Assembly: GCF_013085545.1 (NCBI RefSeq)
Contig: NZ_CP039543.1
Span: forward strand, 1,178,001-1,242,000
From: Oceanidesulfovibrio marinus
GTDB taxonomy: Bacteria > Desulfobacterota > Desulfovibrionia > Desulfovibrionales > Desulfovibrionaceae
Reading direction: 5' to 3'
DNA length: 64,000 bases
Position 1 is the stretch's first letter. The number at the start of each line of letters is the position of its first letter. This document shows positions 36,761-46,165 of the stretch, one piece after another. The position numbers and the translations under genes are program-made. The notes under the pieces are model-generated. The model worked only from the letters and a program-made list of their open reading frames with translations. It ran no database searches and had not been told where the DNA came from.

Positions 36761-39700
36761 TTGTCCATGGATAAAGGCGAAGAGAGCCTGGTCAAAGGCC
36801 TGCTCAACGAATTCGTCACCGATTCTATACCCGAATACCTGCTCGAAGGATCCCAGCAGATTGTCGCCAATGGCGGTGTACAGAAGCTCTCGCTCAAAAA
36901 GGGCGAGACCTTCTGGGAGATCAACGGGAACATCCAAGGCGAGGACTTTCAGGTCTACTCTCCCGAGCTTTCTGTCAATCTCAAAGAAAATCGCATCAGC
37001 TACTACTGCAACTGCCCGGACTCATTCTCCGGCGTCTGCAGACACATTGGGGCCACGGCCCTCAAGTTTCTGAGCTCCATGGAGTCGCGCGACGAAGACG
37101 CCGCGCCCGCCAAACCACGTACCGAATGGCGCCAGGTCTTCCGCTCCTTCTTCTCCACAGAGCCGGAGCCCGAAGCCGGACGCCACTACCTCATATACCG
37201 TTTTTATCCGGAACCCGGCCGCCTGCAGGTGGCCTTCTTCCGGGCTCGGCAGAACAAGTCCGGCCTCTCCACGGTGCAGAACGAGGTCACCCTGGAGCAG
37301 ATCATCAACAATCCGGACTGGAGCGAGAACGCTCCCCTGCTGCCCAAGGTGGCCCAGCAGATCGGCGGCTACATCGACTACTTCGGCCATCGAGTGGATA
37401 TTCCCGACGGCCTGCTGGCTTGGTTCTTCCGCGCCCTGCGCCGGGAGTTCTATCTGTTCTGGCGGGATACGGAGCAGCCCTGCCGTGTGGAGCGCAAGAC
37501 CATGCGGCTCATGCTCACGCCTCATCTGGAGGACGAGGGCCTGCGCCTGGAAGTCATGCTGGGCCGCGAAGGCAAGCCACCCTTCCCCATCGTGGGACAG
37601 GAGGCCTACTTCTACGGCCAGATGCCCATCTGGGTCTGCTGGAACAAGGCGTTCTACCCGGTGCAGACCGGGCTGGAGCCCCAGCTCATCCAGGAGATCG
37701 TGGCCGAGCAACCCATCATTTCGCACACGGACATCTCCGAGTTCCTGGACCGCGTCTGGACGCGCCTGCCTGCTTCCGAGCTGCACGGACAGGAAGAGTT
37801 CCTGGAGCAGATGAAGCCCATCTTCGTCCCGGCCACGTACAATCCCAAGCTCTTCCTGGACGAGGAAGGCAGCCTGCTCACCCTGCAGATAGAAAATGTG
37901 TACGAGACCGAGCACGGCGAGGTGTCCCTGCCCGGCCCAAATCCGGATCTGCAGACCGGCAGCTACCAGAGCGAGGCCAAGGCGTACCTCATCCGCCGTA
38001 ATCAGGAGGCCGAGGCCGCACTGACCCAGAAGCTGCAGGACATGAACTTCCAGCCGCGCTCCAACTCCATCTGGTTCCTGGAGCCGGAGGAGGCCATCGC
38101 CTTCCTGCTGGACGCCTACCCCGCCCTGGTGCAGGAGTACCGCGTCTACGGCGAGAAGAACCTGACCCGCTACAAGGTCCGTCTCTCGCAGCCTGTCATC
38201 ACGGCCGAGGTGGAGTCCAACGAGGACGAGAAGTGGTTCGAGCTGGATCTGGCCGTGGAGTACGACGACCAGCGCGTGCCCATCGACAAGATCTGGGAAG
38301 CCTGGACCCAGGGCAAGCGCTACGTCCAGCTCAAGGACGGCTCCTATACCTCCCTGCCGGAAAGCTGGCTGGAGAAGCTGGGCCACAAGCTGCGCAGCCT
38401 GGGTCTGGATCCGGACAAGCCGCCGCAGAAGAAGTTCAAGCAGTTCGAGGCGCCGGTGCTGGATAAGATTCTGGACGACGTGCCCCACGCCGTGACCGAC
38501 TCGTTCTGGGAAAAGCTGCGCACCAAGATCCACTCCTTCAGAGAGATCCGGCAGCTGGCCACACCGGAGGGCCTCAATGCCGAGCTGCGTCCCTACCAGG
38601 GGCAGGGCCTCTCCTTCCTCAACTTCCTCAAGGAGTACGGCTTCGGCGGCATCCTGGCGGACGAAATGGGCCTGGGCAAGACCGTGCAGACACTCGCCTT
38701 CCTGCTCTATCTGCACAACAAGGGCATCACCGGCCCCAACCTCATCGTCGTGCCCACCTCGGTTCTGCCCAACTGGGAGCGCGAGGCCGAGAAGTTCGCC
38801 CCGCTTCTCACGCGGCTGATCATCTACGGCACCCGCCGCGAGAGCCTGTTCAAGAAGATCAAGAAGTCCAATGTGGTCATCACCACCTACGCCCTGCTGC
38901 GGCGCGATCTGGAAGAGCTGCAGAAGTACGAGTTCTCCACGATCATCCTGGACGAGGCGCAGAACATCAAGAACCCGAACACCATTACGGCGCGTAGCGT
39001 GCGCAAGCTTTCGGCCAAGCAGCGCATCTGCCTTTCGGGTACGCCCATCGAGAACAACCTTTTCGAGCTCTGGTCGCTCTTCGAGTTCCTCATGCCGGGC
39101 TTCCTCGGCTCGCAGCACTCCTTCCAGCGCGGTATCGTCAAGCCCATCAAGGACGGCGACGCCGAGACTCTGGACTACCTGCGCCAGCGCGTGAAGCCGT
39201 TCATCCTGCGCCGCACCAAGAGCGAGGTGGCCAAGGACCTGCCGCCCAAGATCGAGAACGTTTACTACTGCGCCCTGGCCGACGAGCAGCTGGAGCTCTA
39301 CGCATCCCTGGCCAAAAAGCTCAAGGAGCAGGTGCTGCAGGACGTGGACGAGAAGGGTATCGCCAAGAGCCAGATGTCCATTCTCGATGCGCTGCTCAAG
39401 CTGCGCCAGATCTGCTGCCATCCCAGACTGCTCAAGCTGGACATGCCCGGCGTCTCCACCAACCTGCCCTCTGGCAAGTTCGACGCCTTCAAGGACATGG
39501 TTACGGACATCATCGAGGAAGGCCACAAGGTGCTGGTCTTCTCCCAGTTCGTGCAGATGCTGCATATCATCCGCAGCTGGCTGCAGATCAGCCAGACGCC
39601 CTTCGCCTATCTGGACGGCGCCTCCAAGGACCGCTTCGACCAGGTGGACCGCTTCAACAACACGCCGGAGATTCCCATCTTCCTTATCTCCCTGAAGGCG

Positions 39701-39976
39701 GGCGGCACCGGCCTGAACCTCACGAGCGCGGACTATGTCATCCACTACGATCCGTGGTGGAACCCGGCCGTGGAGAGCCAGGCCACGGACCGCACCCACC
39801 GCATCGGCCAGACGCGGCAGGTGTTCTCCTACAAGATGATCTGCCAGAATACGGTGGAGGAGAAGATACTCAAGCTGCAGGACCAGAAGCGCGACGTGGC
39901 CGAGGCCATCATCCCCGGCCAGGACGCCTGGAAGAGCCTGACGCGCAACGATCTCGAAATGCTTTTCGAGGTTTAG
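36761..39976 (+). CDS. SWIM zinc-finger SNF2-family helicase
   Basis: A 1071-residue DNA-dependent ATPase. A SWIM zinc finger (C83-x-C85...C93-x-H95, in YCNCPDSFSGVCRH) is followed by a long central region. The C-terminal SNF2 motor has motif I ADEMGLGKT (about residue 634), motif II LDEAQ (about 731) and motif VI DRTHRIGQT with the VxxPWWNP-like YDPWWNPA. This is the bacterial SWIM-SNF2 layout linked to transcription or genome maintenance. AAGGAG at 36748-36753 is seven bases before a TTG at 36761, preferred here; an ATG two codons later is the alternative. The MFS gene follows after 19 bases. Confidence 0.92.
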   Translation: MSMDKGEESLVKGLLNEFVTDSIPEYLLEGSQQIVANGGVQKLSLKKGETFWEINGNIQGEDFQVYSPELSVNLKENRISYYCNCPDSFSGVCRHIGATALKFLSSMESRDEDAAPAKPRTEWRQVFRSFFSTEPEPEAGRHYLIYRFYPEPGRLQVAFFRARQNKSGLSTVQNEVTLEQIINNPDWSENAPLLPKVAQQIGGYIDYFGHRVDIPDGLLAWFFRALRREFYLFWRDTEQPCRVERKTMRLMLTPHLEDEGLRLEVMLGREGKPPFPIVGQEAYFYGQMPIWVCWNKAFYPVQTGLEPQLIQEIVAEQPIISHTDISEFLDRVWTRLPASELHGQEEFLEQMKPIFVPATYNPKLFLDEEGSLLTLQIENVYETEHGEVSLPGPNPDLQTGSYQSEAKAYLIRRNQEAEAALTQKLQDMNFQPRSNSIWFLEPEEAIAFLLDAYPALVQEYRVYGEKNLTRYKVRLSQPVITAEVESNEDEKWFELDLAVEYDDQRVPIDKIWEAWTQGKRYVQLKDGSYTSLPESWLEKLGHKLRSLGLDPDKPPQKKFKQFEAPVLDKILDDVPHAVTDSFWEKLRTKIHSFREIRQLATPEGLNAELRPYQGQGLSFLNFLKEYGFGGILADEMGLGKTVQTLAFLLYLHNKGITGPNLIVVPTSVLPNWEREAEKFAPLLTRLIIYGTRRESLFKKIKKSNVVITTYALLRRDLEELQKYEFSTIILDEAQNIKNPNTITARSVRKLSAKQRICLSGTPIENNLFELWSLFEFLMPGFLGSQHSFQRGIVKPIKDGDAETLDYLRQRVKPFILRRTKSEVAKDLPPKIENVYYCALADEQLELYASLAKKLKEQVLQDVDEKGIAKSQMSILDALLKLRQICCHPRLLKLDMPGVSTNLPSGKFDAFKDMVTDIIEEGHKVLVFSQFVQMLHIIRSWLQISQTPFAYLDGASKDRFDQVDRFNNTPEIPIFLISLKAGGTGLNLTSADYVIHYDPWWNPAVESQATDRTHRIGQTRQVFSYKMICQNTVEEKILKLQDQKRDVAEAIIPGQDAWKSLTRNDLEMLFEV

Positions 39977-39995
39977 CCGCGACAGCGAGCTCGAT

Positions 39996-41207
39996 ATGCC
40001 CGACCGATCGGGGACAGAAAAGCTCCCCCGCCATCTGCTCATCGCTTTGGGCGTGCTCTGGCTGCTTATGTTCACCATACGCAGCCAGTTCATCGCCATC
40101 CTGCCCCTGTTGCCGGCTATCGGCCAGGAGACCGGCGCCTCCACGGCGTCGCTGGGCTGGCTCGTCTCGGGCTACGCCCTGGCCATCGGCGTCACCACCC
40201 TGTTCTGGGGACCGGTCTCCGACCGCATCGGCCGCCGCAAGATCCTGATCATCGGCTCAGCGTCCGTGGCCGTGGCCCTGGTGCTGCACGGCTTCATGCA
40301 CAGCTACGCCGGTTTTCTCATCGCCCGCGTGGTCACCGGCATGGTGGCCGGCATGTGCACCTCCGGCATTCTGGCCTACATGGGCGACGCCTTTCCCGCC
40401 AACCGCCGCGGCTGGGCCATGGGCGTGGTCATCAGCGGTTTTGCCTTCGGCCAGGTGGCCGGACTGCCGCTGGCCACGTGGATGGCGGGGATCCACGGCT
40501 ATCGCACGCCGTTCGTGGCTTTTGGCGGGCTCATGGTCCTGTGCGCCGTGGGCATCTGGTTCTTCGTCCCCCAGCCGGAGAATGTGGTCCCGAGGCGGCG
40601 GCCCCTGTCCGAACTCATGGCCGACTACCGCCATATCCTGGCCTCGCGCGAGCTGGGCACGGCCATGGTGGTCGGCATCCTCATCCTCTCCGGCATGTCC
40701 GTGTACATCACCTACCTGCCCATCTGGATGAACGAAGTCCTGCACATGACGCCGCAGCAGACGGCCTGGACCTTCTCTTTCGCCGCCGTGGCCATTCTGG
40801 TGGCTGCGCCGCGCGCCGGCAGGCTCTCGGACCGCATCGGCCGGCGTTGGGTCATTGCCGGCGGCACTGCGGCCGTGGGCGTCCTCGTGCTGCTCACTCC
40901 CCTTGCCGGCCTGTTCCCCTACGGCATCACCGTTCTGTACTTCGTGATGATGGGCTTTGGCTCGTCCCGCGCCTCCGGCTTTCGCACGCTGCAGACCGAG
41001 CTCGTGCCGGACGCATTTCGCGGCCAGTACCTCTCCCTGGGCAACGCCTTCGAGCAGCTCGGCTTCGGACTGGGCAGCGCTCTGGCCGGCCTGCTCTACG
41101 GTTCCTTCGGCTTTTTTGCCAACTGCGTCTCAGTCTCCATCTTCTCCGCAATCGTCGTAGTCTTCGTGTTCCTGCGGCTGCCCGAGACGCGCAGCGCTTC
41201 GGCGTAA
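39996..41207 (+). CDS. Major facilitator superfamily transporter
   Basis: A 403-residue protein with 12 predicted transmembrane helices. The loop 2-3 signature GPVSDRIGRRK (about 68-78) and its repeat RLSDRIGRRW in the second half mark the MFS fold; it resembles the multidrug-efflux type. It follows the helicase by 19 bases and may be co-transcribed. The substrate is unknown. Confidence 0.88.
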   Translation: MPDRSGTEKLPRHLLIALGVLWLLMFTIRSQFIAILPLLPAIGQETGASTASLGWLVSGYALAIGVTTLFWGPVSDRIGRRKILIIGSASVAVALVLHGFMHSYAGFLIARVVTGMVAGMCTSGILAYMGDAFPANRRGWAMGVVISGFAFGQVAGLPLATWMAGIHGYRTPFVAFGGLMVLCAVGIWFFVPQPENVVPRRRPLSELMADYRHILASRELGTAMVVGILILSGMSVYITYLPIWMNEVLHMTPQQTAWTFSFAAVAILVAAPRAGRLSDRIGRRWVIAGGTAAVGVLVLLTPLAGLFPYGITVLYFVMMGFGSSRASGFRTLQTELVPDAFRGQYLSLGNAFEQLGFGLGSALAGLLYGSFGFFANCVSVSIFSAIVVVFVFLRLPETRSASA

Positions 41208-41354
41208 TTCACAACTTCGCCGGCGCCTGCCTGGGCGGCTTGATCTACGCCGCCTCGGCTCTACGACGACCTCCATCGCCTCTGCCGCCGTCACTGGCGT
41301 CATCCTCGTTCTGCCCCGCCGCTCTGTGTAGAATGCGGCGCGCACCCAATAATA

Positions 41355-41396
41355 GGAAAAGGCCCCCGCGCAGCAACCTGCATGGGGGCCTTTTCC
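41355..41396. terminator. Bidirectional terminator between MFS and patatin genes
   Basis: A 13-base perfect stem, GGAAAAGGCCCCC with GGGGGCCTTTTCC, encloses an inner CAG/CTG pairing. With A- and T-rich flanks on both sides, it can stop the converging MFS and patatin transcripts. Confidence 0.85.
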
Positions 41397-41424
41397 AAAG
41401 ACACTGATCACAACGGAAATGCCG

Positions 41425-42642
41425 CTACGGCGTGAAGCCCGGCGGGTGGTCCTGCCAGGCGGCACCGGCCAGGGAACGCTCCCGGCCCAGATCGAAGAGC
41501 GTATTCATCACGCCGGGATCGAAGATCTTGGTGGTCGCCGGCACGAAGCTGTCCGGAATGAAGGTGAGGTTGTAGTCGAAGCCGTCGCGGTTGGCGAGCA
41601 GGTAGAGCCGGTCCAGAGCGCCGATGCCCTGGTTGCGGATCAGGCTGGATACCGCTGTGCCGGCAATGTCGGCAAGCTTGCGCTTGACCGGGTCGTACGT
41701 GCCCGCGACCTTGTTGTTCATGATGATGTACATGTTCTTCTCACGGTCGTGGAAGTTGGCCCCCTGCGCGGCAGCCGCGCTTGTGGGGTCTATAAATGGC
41801 CCGTAGAGGAAGACCTGCGTAACCACGCCGCCGTCCACATGCATCTCGTCATACTTGTGCCCCGCGGCCTTCACTTCAATATACTGCGGCGGAAAGACAG
41901 CCGGAATGGACGACGAGGCGAGCAGGACCTCGCGGAAAAGATCGAGCCGGCCAGCCTTGGCGATGCGCCCCATGTCCCAGATCATGGACCGCTGCGCATC
42001 CAGGTTGGTGGTGGCGATGAACAGCCGGCGGCCCTTGTCGTGCTCAGCTGCGATGGCCTTGAGCATCTTCGCGTCGATGTACTTGGCGGCGAGCTCGGCC
42101 AGTGGTTTGGTGTCGGCTATGGAGTCGCCGCCGATGATCTGGAAGATGCGCTTGAGGATAAACACCTTCTTGGCGTCGATGGTGGTGTACACCTTGCGCA
42201 GCTGATCGTCGTACTTCGGCCCCAGGAAGGCGAAGGGCGCGATGAGCGAGCCGGTGGACACGCCGGTGACGAGGTCGAACTCTGGCCGGTCGCCTGCCTG
42301 TGTCCAGCCGAAGAGAACGCCCGCACCGTAGGCACCGTAATCACCGCCTCCGGAGATGGCCAGGAAGTTGAGCGGATCGGCTGTCGGCCAGGGCAGTCCC
42401 CTGGATTCGTAGTACGCCTGCCGCTGTTTGACTGATTCCACGAGCGTGTGCTGGAAGGCCGGGTTGAACTCATCCGCCCACGTGCGCACGCTCTGCAGGC
42501 CGTCTACCTGGGCCATGTCCTCATACTTCTCGGGCAGGGCCCTGCGCGGCAGCGCAGCGCAGGAGGTGAGCAGGATCGCTGCGGCGGCCAGCACCAGCAG
42601 CGTTTTCAGACAGGCGTAGCCCGGATGGGTGAATCGGGTCAT
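41425..42642 (-). CDS. Patatin-like phospholipase lipoprotein
   Basis: A 405-residue predicted lipoprotein (lipobox LLTSC, lipidated C28). The patatin fold is shown by the oxyanion glycine run SGGGDYGAYGAG (97-108), the nucleophile elbow GVSTGS with Ser129, and the catalytic aspartate D270 in HVDGGVV. Such enzymes hydrolyse acyl esters of phospholipids. The gene stands alone between a terminator and a divergent HAD gene. Confidence 0.92.
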   Translation of the reverse strand: MTRFTHPGYACLKTLLVLAAAAILLTSCAALPRRALPEKYEDMAQVDGLQSVRTWADEFNPAFQHTLVESVKQRQAYYESRGLPWPTADPLNFLAISGGGDYGAYGAGVLFGWTQAGDRPEFDLVTGVSTGSLIAPFAFLGPKYDDQLRKVYTTIDAKKVFILKRIFQIIGGDSIADTKPLAELAAKYIDAKMLKAIAAEHDKGRRLFIATTNLDAQRSMIWDMGRIAKAGRLDLFREVLLASSSIPAVFPPQYIEVKAAGHKYDEMHVDGGVVTQVFLYGPFIDPTSAAAAQGANFHDREKNMYIIMNNKVAGTYDPVKRKLADIAGTAVSSLIRNQGIGALDRLYLLANRDGFDYNLTFIPDSFVPATTKIFDPGVMNTLFDLGRERSLAGAAWQDHPPGFTP

Positions 42643-42982
42643 GGAATCCTCATGGCACTGTTTGGGAAGGGCAAAAATATCACGCCTCTGCCAAGCTTAG
42701 TATGTGTATCAGATAAAGTGATCGAATCAAAATCATCGATTCGGCGCTTCGGCGCGGCATATTCCGGGTATCCGACCATGCACGAGAGGAGATTCCGCCG
42801 CACCGTTGGAGCCCCGCGCAGTCGGAAGCCTCCGCCCGGCAAGAGTTCGCGGCGGCATCGCGCTGCCTGGGCGAGCGCTTCTTCAGCAGGTGAGAAGGTT
42901 TTGACCACTGTTGACTCCACACGCCAAAAGGAGTCCAAAGATACAATGTCCCTGTATCCCGCCCTGCTCTATGGAGAACTCA
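42643..42982. other. Divergent intergenic region, patatin/HAD
   Basis: A 340-base gap. It contains the inverted repeat CGAATC-N9-GATTCG near 42722-42742 and a possible 20-codon leader ORF (42946-43008, starting MSLYPALLY) overlapping the HAD start, preceded by AAAGGAG at a rather long spacing. Nothing else was seen. Confidence 0.4.
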
Positions 42983-43639
42983 ATGACCGAGACATCGAAG
43001 ACGCCTGATTCCCAAGCCCCCGTCACCACACTGTTCTGCGACGTCGGCGGCGTGCTGCTCACCAACGGCTGGGACCGCAACGCCCGCAGCCTGGCCGCCG
43101 AGACCTTCCAGCTCGACGCCGAGGACATGAACGAGCGACACCACCTCACCTTCGATACCTACGAGGAAGGAGAGCTCAGCCTGGACGAGTACCTCGACCG
43201 GCTGGTGTTCTTCAAACCTCGATCTTTTACTCGGGAAACGTTCAGGAAGTTCATGTTCGACCAGTCCAAGCCCTATCCGGAGATGATCGAGCTGGTACGC
43301 CGGATGAAGGCGGAGCACGGCCTCAAGATCGTGGTGGTCAGCAACGAGGGCCGGGAGCTCACCGAGCACCGCATCCGCACCTTTGCCCTGGACTGCTTTG
43401 TGGATGTCTTCGTGTCTTCGAGCTTCGTGCACTTCCGCAAGCCCGACAAGAAGATCTTCCGCCTCGCCCTGGACATCGGCCAGGCAAAGCCGGATGAGGT
43501 GGTCTACATCGACGACCGCTCCCTGTTCGTGGAGGTGGCCTCCTCGATAGGCATCCGCGGCATCGTGCACAAAGACCTCGCGAGCACACGGCAGCAGCTT
43601 GAAGCCATGACCTACAGCACGTCGCCCTGCCCGATTTGA
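42983..43639 (+). CDS. HAD-superfamily hydrolase
   Basis: A 218-residue HAD subfamily IA-type phosphatase. Motif I is degenerate: FCDVGGVLL has Asp at the nucleophile position and Gly where the second Asp would be, as in many HAD-IA members. Motif II is VVVSNEGREL, motif III is the lysine in FRKPDKKIF, and motif IV is VYIDDRSLFV. GGAG six bases before the ATG at 42983 sets the start over the upstream ATG at 42971. The substrate is unknown. Confidence 0.88.
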   Translation: MTETSKTPDSQAPVTTLFCDVGGVLLTNGWDRNARSLAAETFQLDAEDMNERHHLTFDTYEEGELSLDEYLDRLVFFKPRSFTRETFRKFMFDQSKPYPEMIELVRRMKAEHGLKIVVVSNEGRELTEHRIRTFALDCFVDVFVSSSFVHFRKPDKKIFRLALDIGQAKPDEVVYIDDRSLFVEVASSIGIRGIVHKDLASTRQQLEAMTYSTSPCPI

Positions 43640-43900
43640 TCTTCTCGCAGCATGCACGGACGTTTTTCGGGGAAAACGAGCCGCCAGCTGCGACCACCTG
43701 AAGCCGCTCGGTCTCGCCCCGGCCAATCCCGGCCCGGGCCAGACGTGTTGTGCCATTCCATGGGGAAAAACGAAATCTTTTGCCCCGTCCCGCAGACTGT
43801 GCTCTAACAGTACATGGTGGAATCCTTTCGAAACGCCCGGAGAATGCACTCGGCAACAAAACGACAGGCAACCCGCCTTGCTGCCTGGAGGAGGTAGGCC

Positions 43901-45145
43901 ATGCGCAAGATTCTGATCATCGGCTCCGGCGCCGGCGGCACCATTGTCGCCAACCAGCTCCGCAAGGAGCTTTCGGACTCGGACTGGTCCATCACCATCA
44001 TCGATCGCAGCGACAGGCACCACTACCAGGCCGGCTGGCTCTTCATCCCCTTCGGCATCTACTCGCTGGAGGAGTGCATCAAGCCCAAGCGGGAGTTCAT
44101 TCCCAAGGGAGTGGATTTCGTTCTCGACGAGGTGACGCGCGTGGATGTCGAGAACCGGAAGGTGGAAACGCGGCTGGCCTCCTATGACTACGACTATCTG
44201 GTCATCGCCACGGGCTGCCGGGTCAAGCCGGACGAGGTGGAGGGCATGGAGGAAGGCTGGGGCACGGACATCCACACCTTCTACACGCCGGACGGCGCCG
44301 AGGCCCTGCGCAAGCCGCTGAAGTACTTCACCTGCGGCAAGCTCGTGGTGAACATTGCCGAGCTGCCGTACAAGTGCCCCATCGCGCCGCTGGAGTTCGT
44401 GTTCATGGCGGACTGGTACTTCACCGCCACAGGCGTGCGCGACGCCGTGGAGATCGAGCTGGTCACGCCCCTGGACGGCGTGTTCACCAAGCCCGTGGCG
44501 TCCAAGGCCCTGGGCGTGATCGCCGAGAAAAAGAAGATTCTGGTCACGCCAAACTATCAGGTGGCCAAGGTGGATGTGAAGAACAAGACCCTGGAGTCGC
44601 ACGACGGCCGGGAGGTGGGCTATGACCTGCTGGTCTCCATCCCGCCCAACTTCGGCGCCGACGCGCTCATCGAATCCGAGCTCACCGACCCCATGGGTTA
44701 CGTGCCCACGGACAAGCACACGCTCAAGGCACAGGGGCTGGATCGGGTCTACGTCCTGGGCGACGCCACCAACGTGCCCACATCCAAGGCCGGCTCCGTG
44801 GCCCATTACCAGTCGTACACCCTGGTCGAGAACCTGCTGCGCGAGATCGACGGCCACGAACCGCTGCCCACCTTTGACGGCCACGCCACCTGCTTTCTGG
44901 ACTCCGGCTTCGAGAAAGCCATCCTGCTGGACTTCAACTACGACGTGGAGCCGCTGCCCGGAAAGTTCCCCTTCCCCGGTCTGGGACCGTTCAGCCTGTT
45001 GCAGGAGACCCTCTCCAACCACTGGGGCAAGATGATGTTCCGCTGGGTGTACTGGAATCTGATGATGAAGGGGCTGGACTTGCCGCTGGAAAGCCAGATG
45101 ACCCTGGCCGGCAAGGTGCGCAAGGGCGCCGAGTGCACAATCTAG
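43901..45145 (+). CDS. Sulfide:quinone oxidoreductase-like FAD-dependent oxidoreductase
   Basis: A 414-residue flavoprotein: an FAD-binding GxGxxG (IIGSGAGGTIVANQL), the ATG motif VIATGCRVKP, and the second FAD contact YVLGDATNVPTSKAGSVAHYQ. Cysteines C159 (YKCPIAPLEF) and C331 (ATCFLDSG) sit where SQR-type enzymes place their redox cysteines. A C-terminal amphipathic tail is consistent with membrane association. It is followed after 12 bases by a DUF1641 gene, a recurring partner of SQR-like proteins. A role in sulfide or other thiol oxidation is inferred. Confidence 0.85.
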   Translation: MRKILIIGSGAGGTIVANQLRKELSDSDWSITIIDRSDRHHYQAGWLFIPFGIYSLEECIKPKREFIPKGVDFVLDEVTRVDVENRKVETRLASYDYDYLVIATGCRVKPDEVEGMEEGWGTDIHTFYTPDGAEALRKPLKYFTCGKLVVNIAELPYKCPIAPLEFVFMADWYFTATGVRDAVEIELVTPLDGVFTKPVASKALGVIAEKKKILVTPNYQVAKVDVKNKTLESHDGREVGYDLLVSIPPNFGADALIESELTDPMGYVPTDKHTLKAQGLDRVYVLGDATNVPTSKAGSVAHYQSYTLVENLLREIDGHEPLPTFDGHATCFLDSGFEKAILLDFNYDVEPLPGKFPFPGLGPFSLLQETLSNHWGKMMFRWVYWNLMMKGLDLPLESQMTLAGKVRKGAECTI

Positions 45146-45157
45146 GGGAGGTGCGAC

Positions 45158-45829
45158 ATGGCACACAACGATGAGGTGCTGGAGCGGTTGAGCGCCCTCG
45201 AGTCGCAGGTCGCCCTTCTGGTGGAACGCATCGAGCCCGTTACGCGCTCTGCCCGATCCGTAGAGGAGCTCAAGAACGAGCTGGCCCCGCGGGTGGAGGA
45301 GGCCGTGCGCGCCCTCATCGTGGAGCTCTCGGACGTGGAGGCCGACTTCCTGCTCGAAGACATGCTCTTCCTGCTCAAGAAGAGCCTGCGCAACGTGCGC
45401 AACCTCACCTTCATGATGGAGTCCATGAGCAACCTCATCGACTTTGCCGCCACGGCCGAGCCGCTGCTGAAGACGACCATCCACCAATGGATTCAGGAGC
45501 TGGACGAGCTGGACAAACGCGGGGTGTTCTCGTTGCTCAGAAAACAGCTTGAGCTTTTGGAGCGCATCGCGGACGAGTTCGACGAGGACGACCTGAACGC
45601 CATGAACGACAGTCTGGTCGGCCTGCTGGGCCTGGCGCGAGGGCTTGGAGACAAGAACGCCGTGGCCGTGCTGGAACGGCTGGCCGCCGCACCGGCCAAG
45701 GTGGATCTGGACACGGTCCAACCCGTGGGCCTGCGGGGCATGGTGCGCGCGGCCCGCGATCCGGAGGTGCGCCGCGGCATTGGCGTGATGCTCGAGCTGC
45801 TCAAAGCCGTGGGCAGCAACGGTCAGTGA
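45158..45829 (+). CDS. DUF1641-like protein
   Basis: A 223-residue, almost entirely helical acidic protein. LVELSDVEADFLLEDMLFLLKKSLRN and the later GLRGMVRAARDPEVRRGIGVMLELLKAVG resemble DUF1641 proteins found next to SQR-like or formate dehydrogenase genes. It begins 12 bases after the oxidoreductase and is very probably its partner. The biochemical role is unknown. Confidence 0.75.
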   Translation: MAHNDEVLERLSALESQVALLVERIEPVTRSARSVEELKNELAPRVEEAVRALIVELSDVEADFLLEDMLFLLKKSLRNVRNLTFMMESMSNLIDFAATAEPLLKTTIHQWIQELDELDKRGVFSLLRKQLELLERIADEFDEDDLNAMNDSLVGLLGLARGLGDKNAVAVLERLAAAPAKVDLDTVQPVGLRGMVRAARDPEVRRGIGVMLELLKAVGSNGQ

Positions 45830-45833
45830 GTTG

Positions 45834-45942
45834 CGAGGGCTCCGCCCTCACGCTCCTGCCAGGGACTGACGTCCCTGGACCCGTTTCTGCGGTCCAGAGG
45901 AACTGAATTCCCCTGGCAGGGGTATGGGGACGGCGTCCCCAT
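45834..45942. repeat. Composite palindromic intergenic repeat, copy C
   Basis: Modules GAGGGC/GCCCTC, CCAGGGAC/GTCCCTGG, GGACCC/GGTCC, an AATTCCCCTGG block and GGGGACG/CGTCCCC occur in the order of copies A and B with scattered base changes. It lies between the convergent DUF1641 and ssb genes. Confidence 0.8.
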
Positions 45943-46165
45943 CGAAAGGGAAAGGGAGAGCCTTCCAGCGGAAAGCTCTCCCTTGGCAATGTTTGAAGCA
46001 GCGAAGAATCAAGAAACAGGAAGAGGAGCCTCTCAACAATAGAAAGTTTGTTCTGTGGCAAGAAAGGCGAGTTTCGCGCGAAGGAAGTATATGCGAAAAT
46101 ATTCGACCTTCGGGCGGAACGAGCCTGACGCCGCCACAGGGCAAAAGATCACTGTTGGGTGGCTT
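45943..46165. other. Intergenic DNA beside repeat C
   Basis: The rest of the 336-base gap between DUF1641 and ssb. It includes a near-perfect inverted pair, GGGAGAGCC...GGCTCTCCC-like (AGAGCCTTCC and GGAAAGCTCT, about 45955-45983), which could help terminate either gene. No ORF was accepted. Confidence 0.4.

Noticed and set aside
37022-40144. Open frame of about 1040 codons on the minus strand opposite the SNF2 helicase
   Set aside because: Low-complexity Leu/Gly/Val/His-rich shadow translation with no motif, while the plus strand has full SWIM and SNF2 motifs.
42946-43008. 20-codon leader ORF overlapping the HAD start
   Set aside because: The ribosome site is 12 bases away and nothing supports translation beyond the ATG; left only as a note.
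42980-45721. Open frame of about 913 codons on the minus strand opposite HAD, SQR-like and DUF1641 genes
   Set aside because: It spans three well-supported plus-strand genes and their gaps and has no domain of its own.
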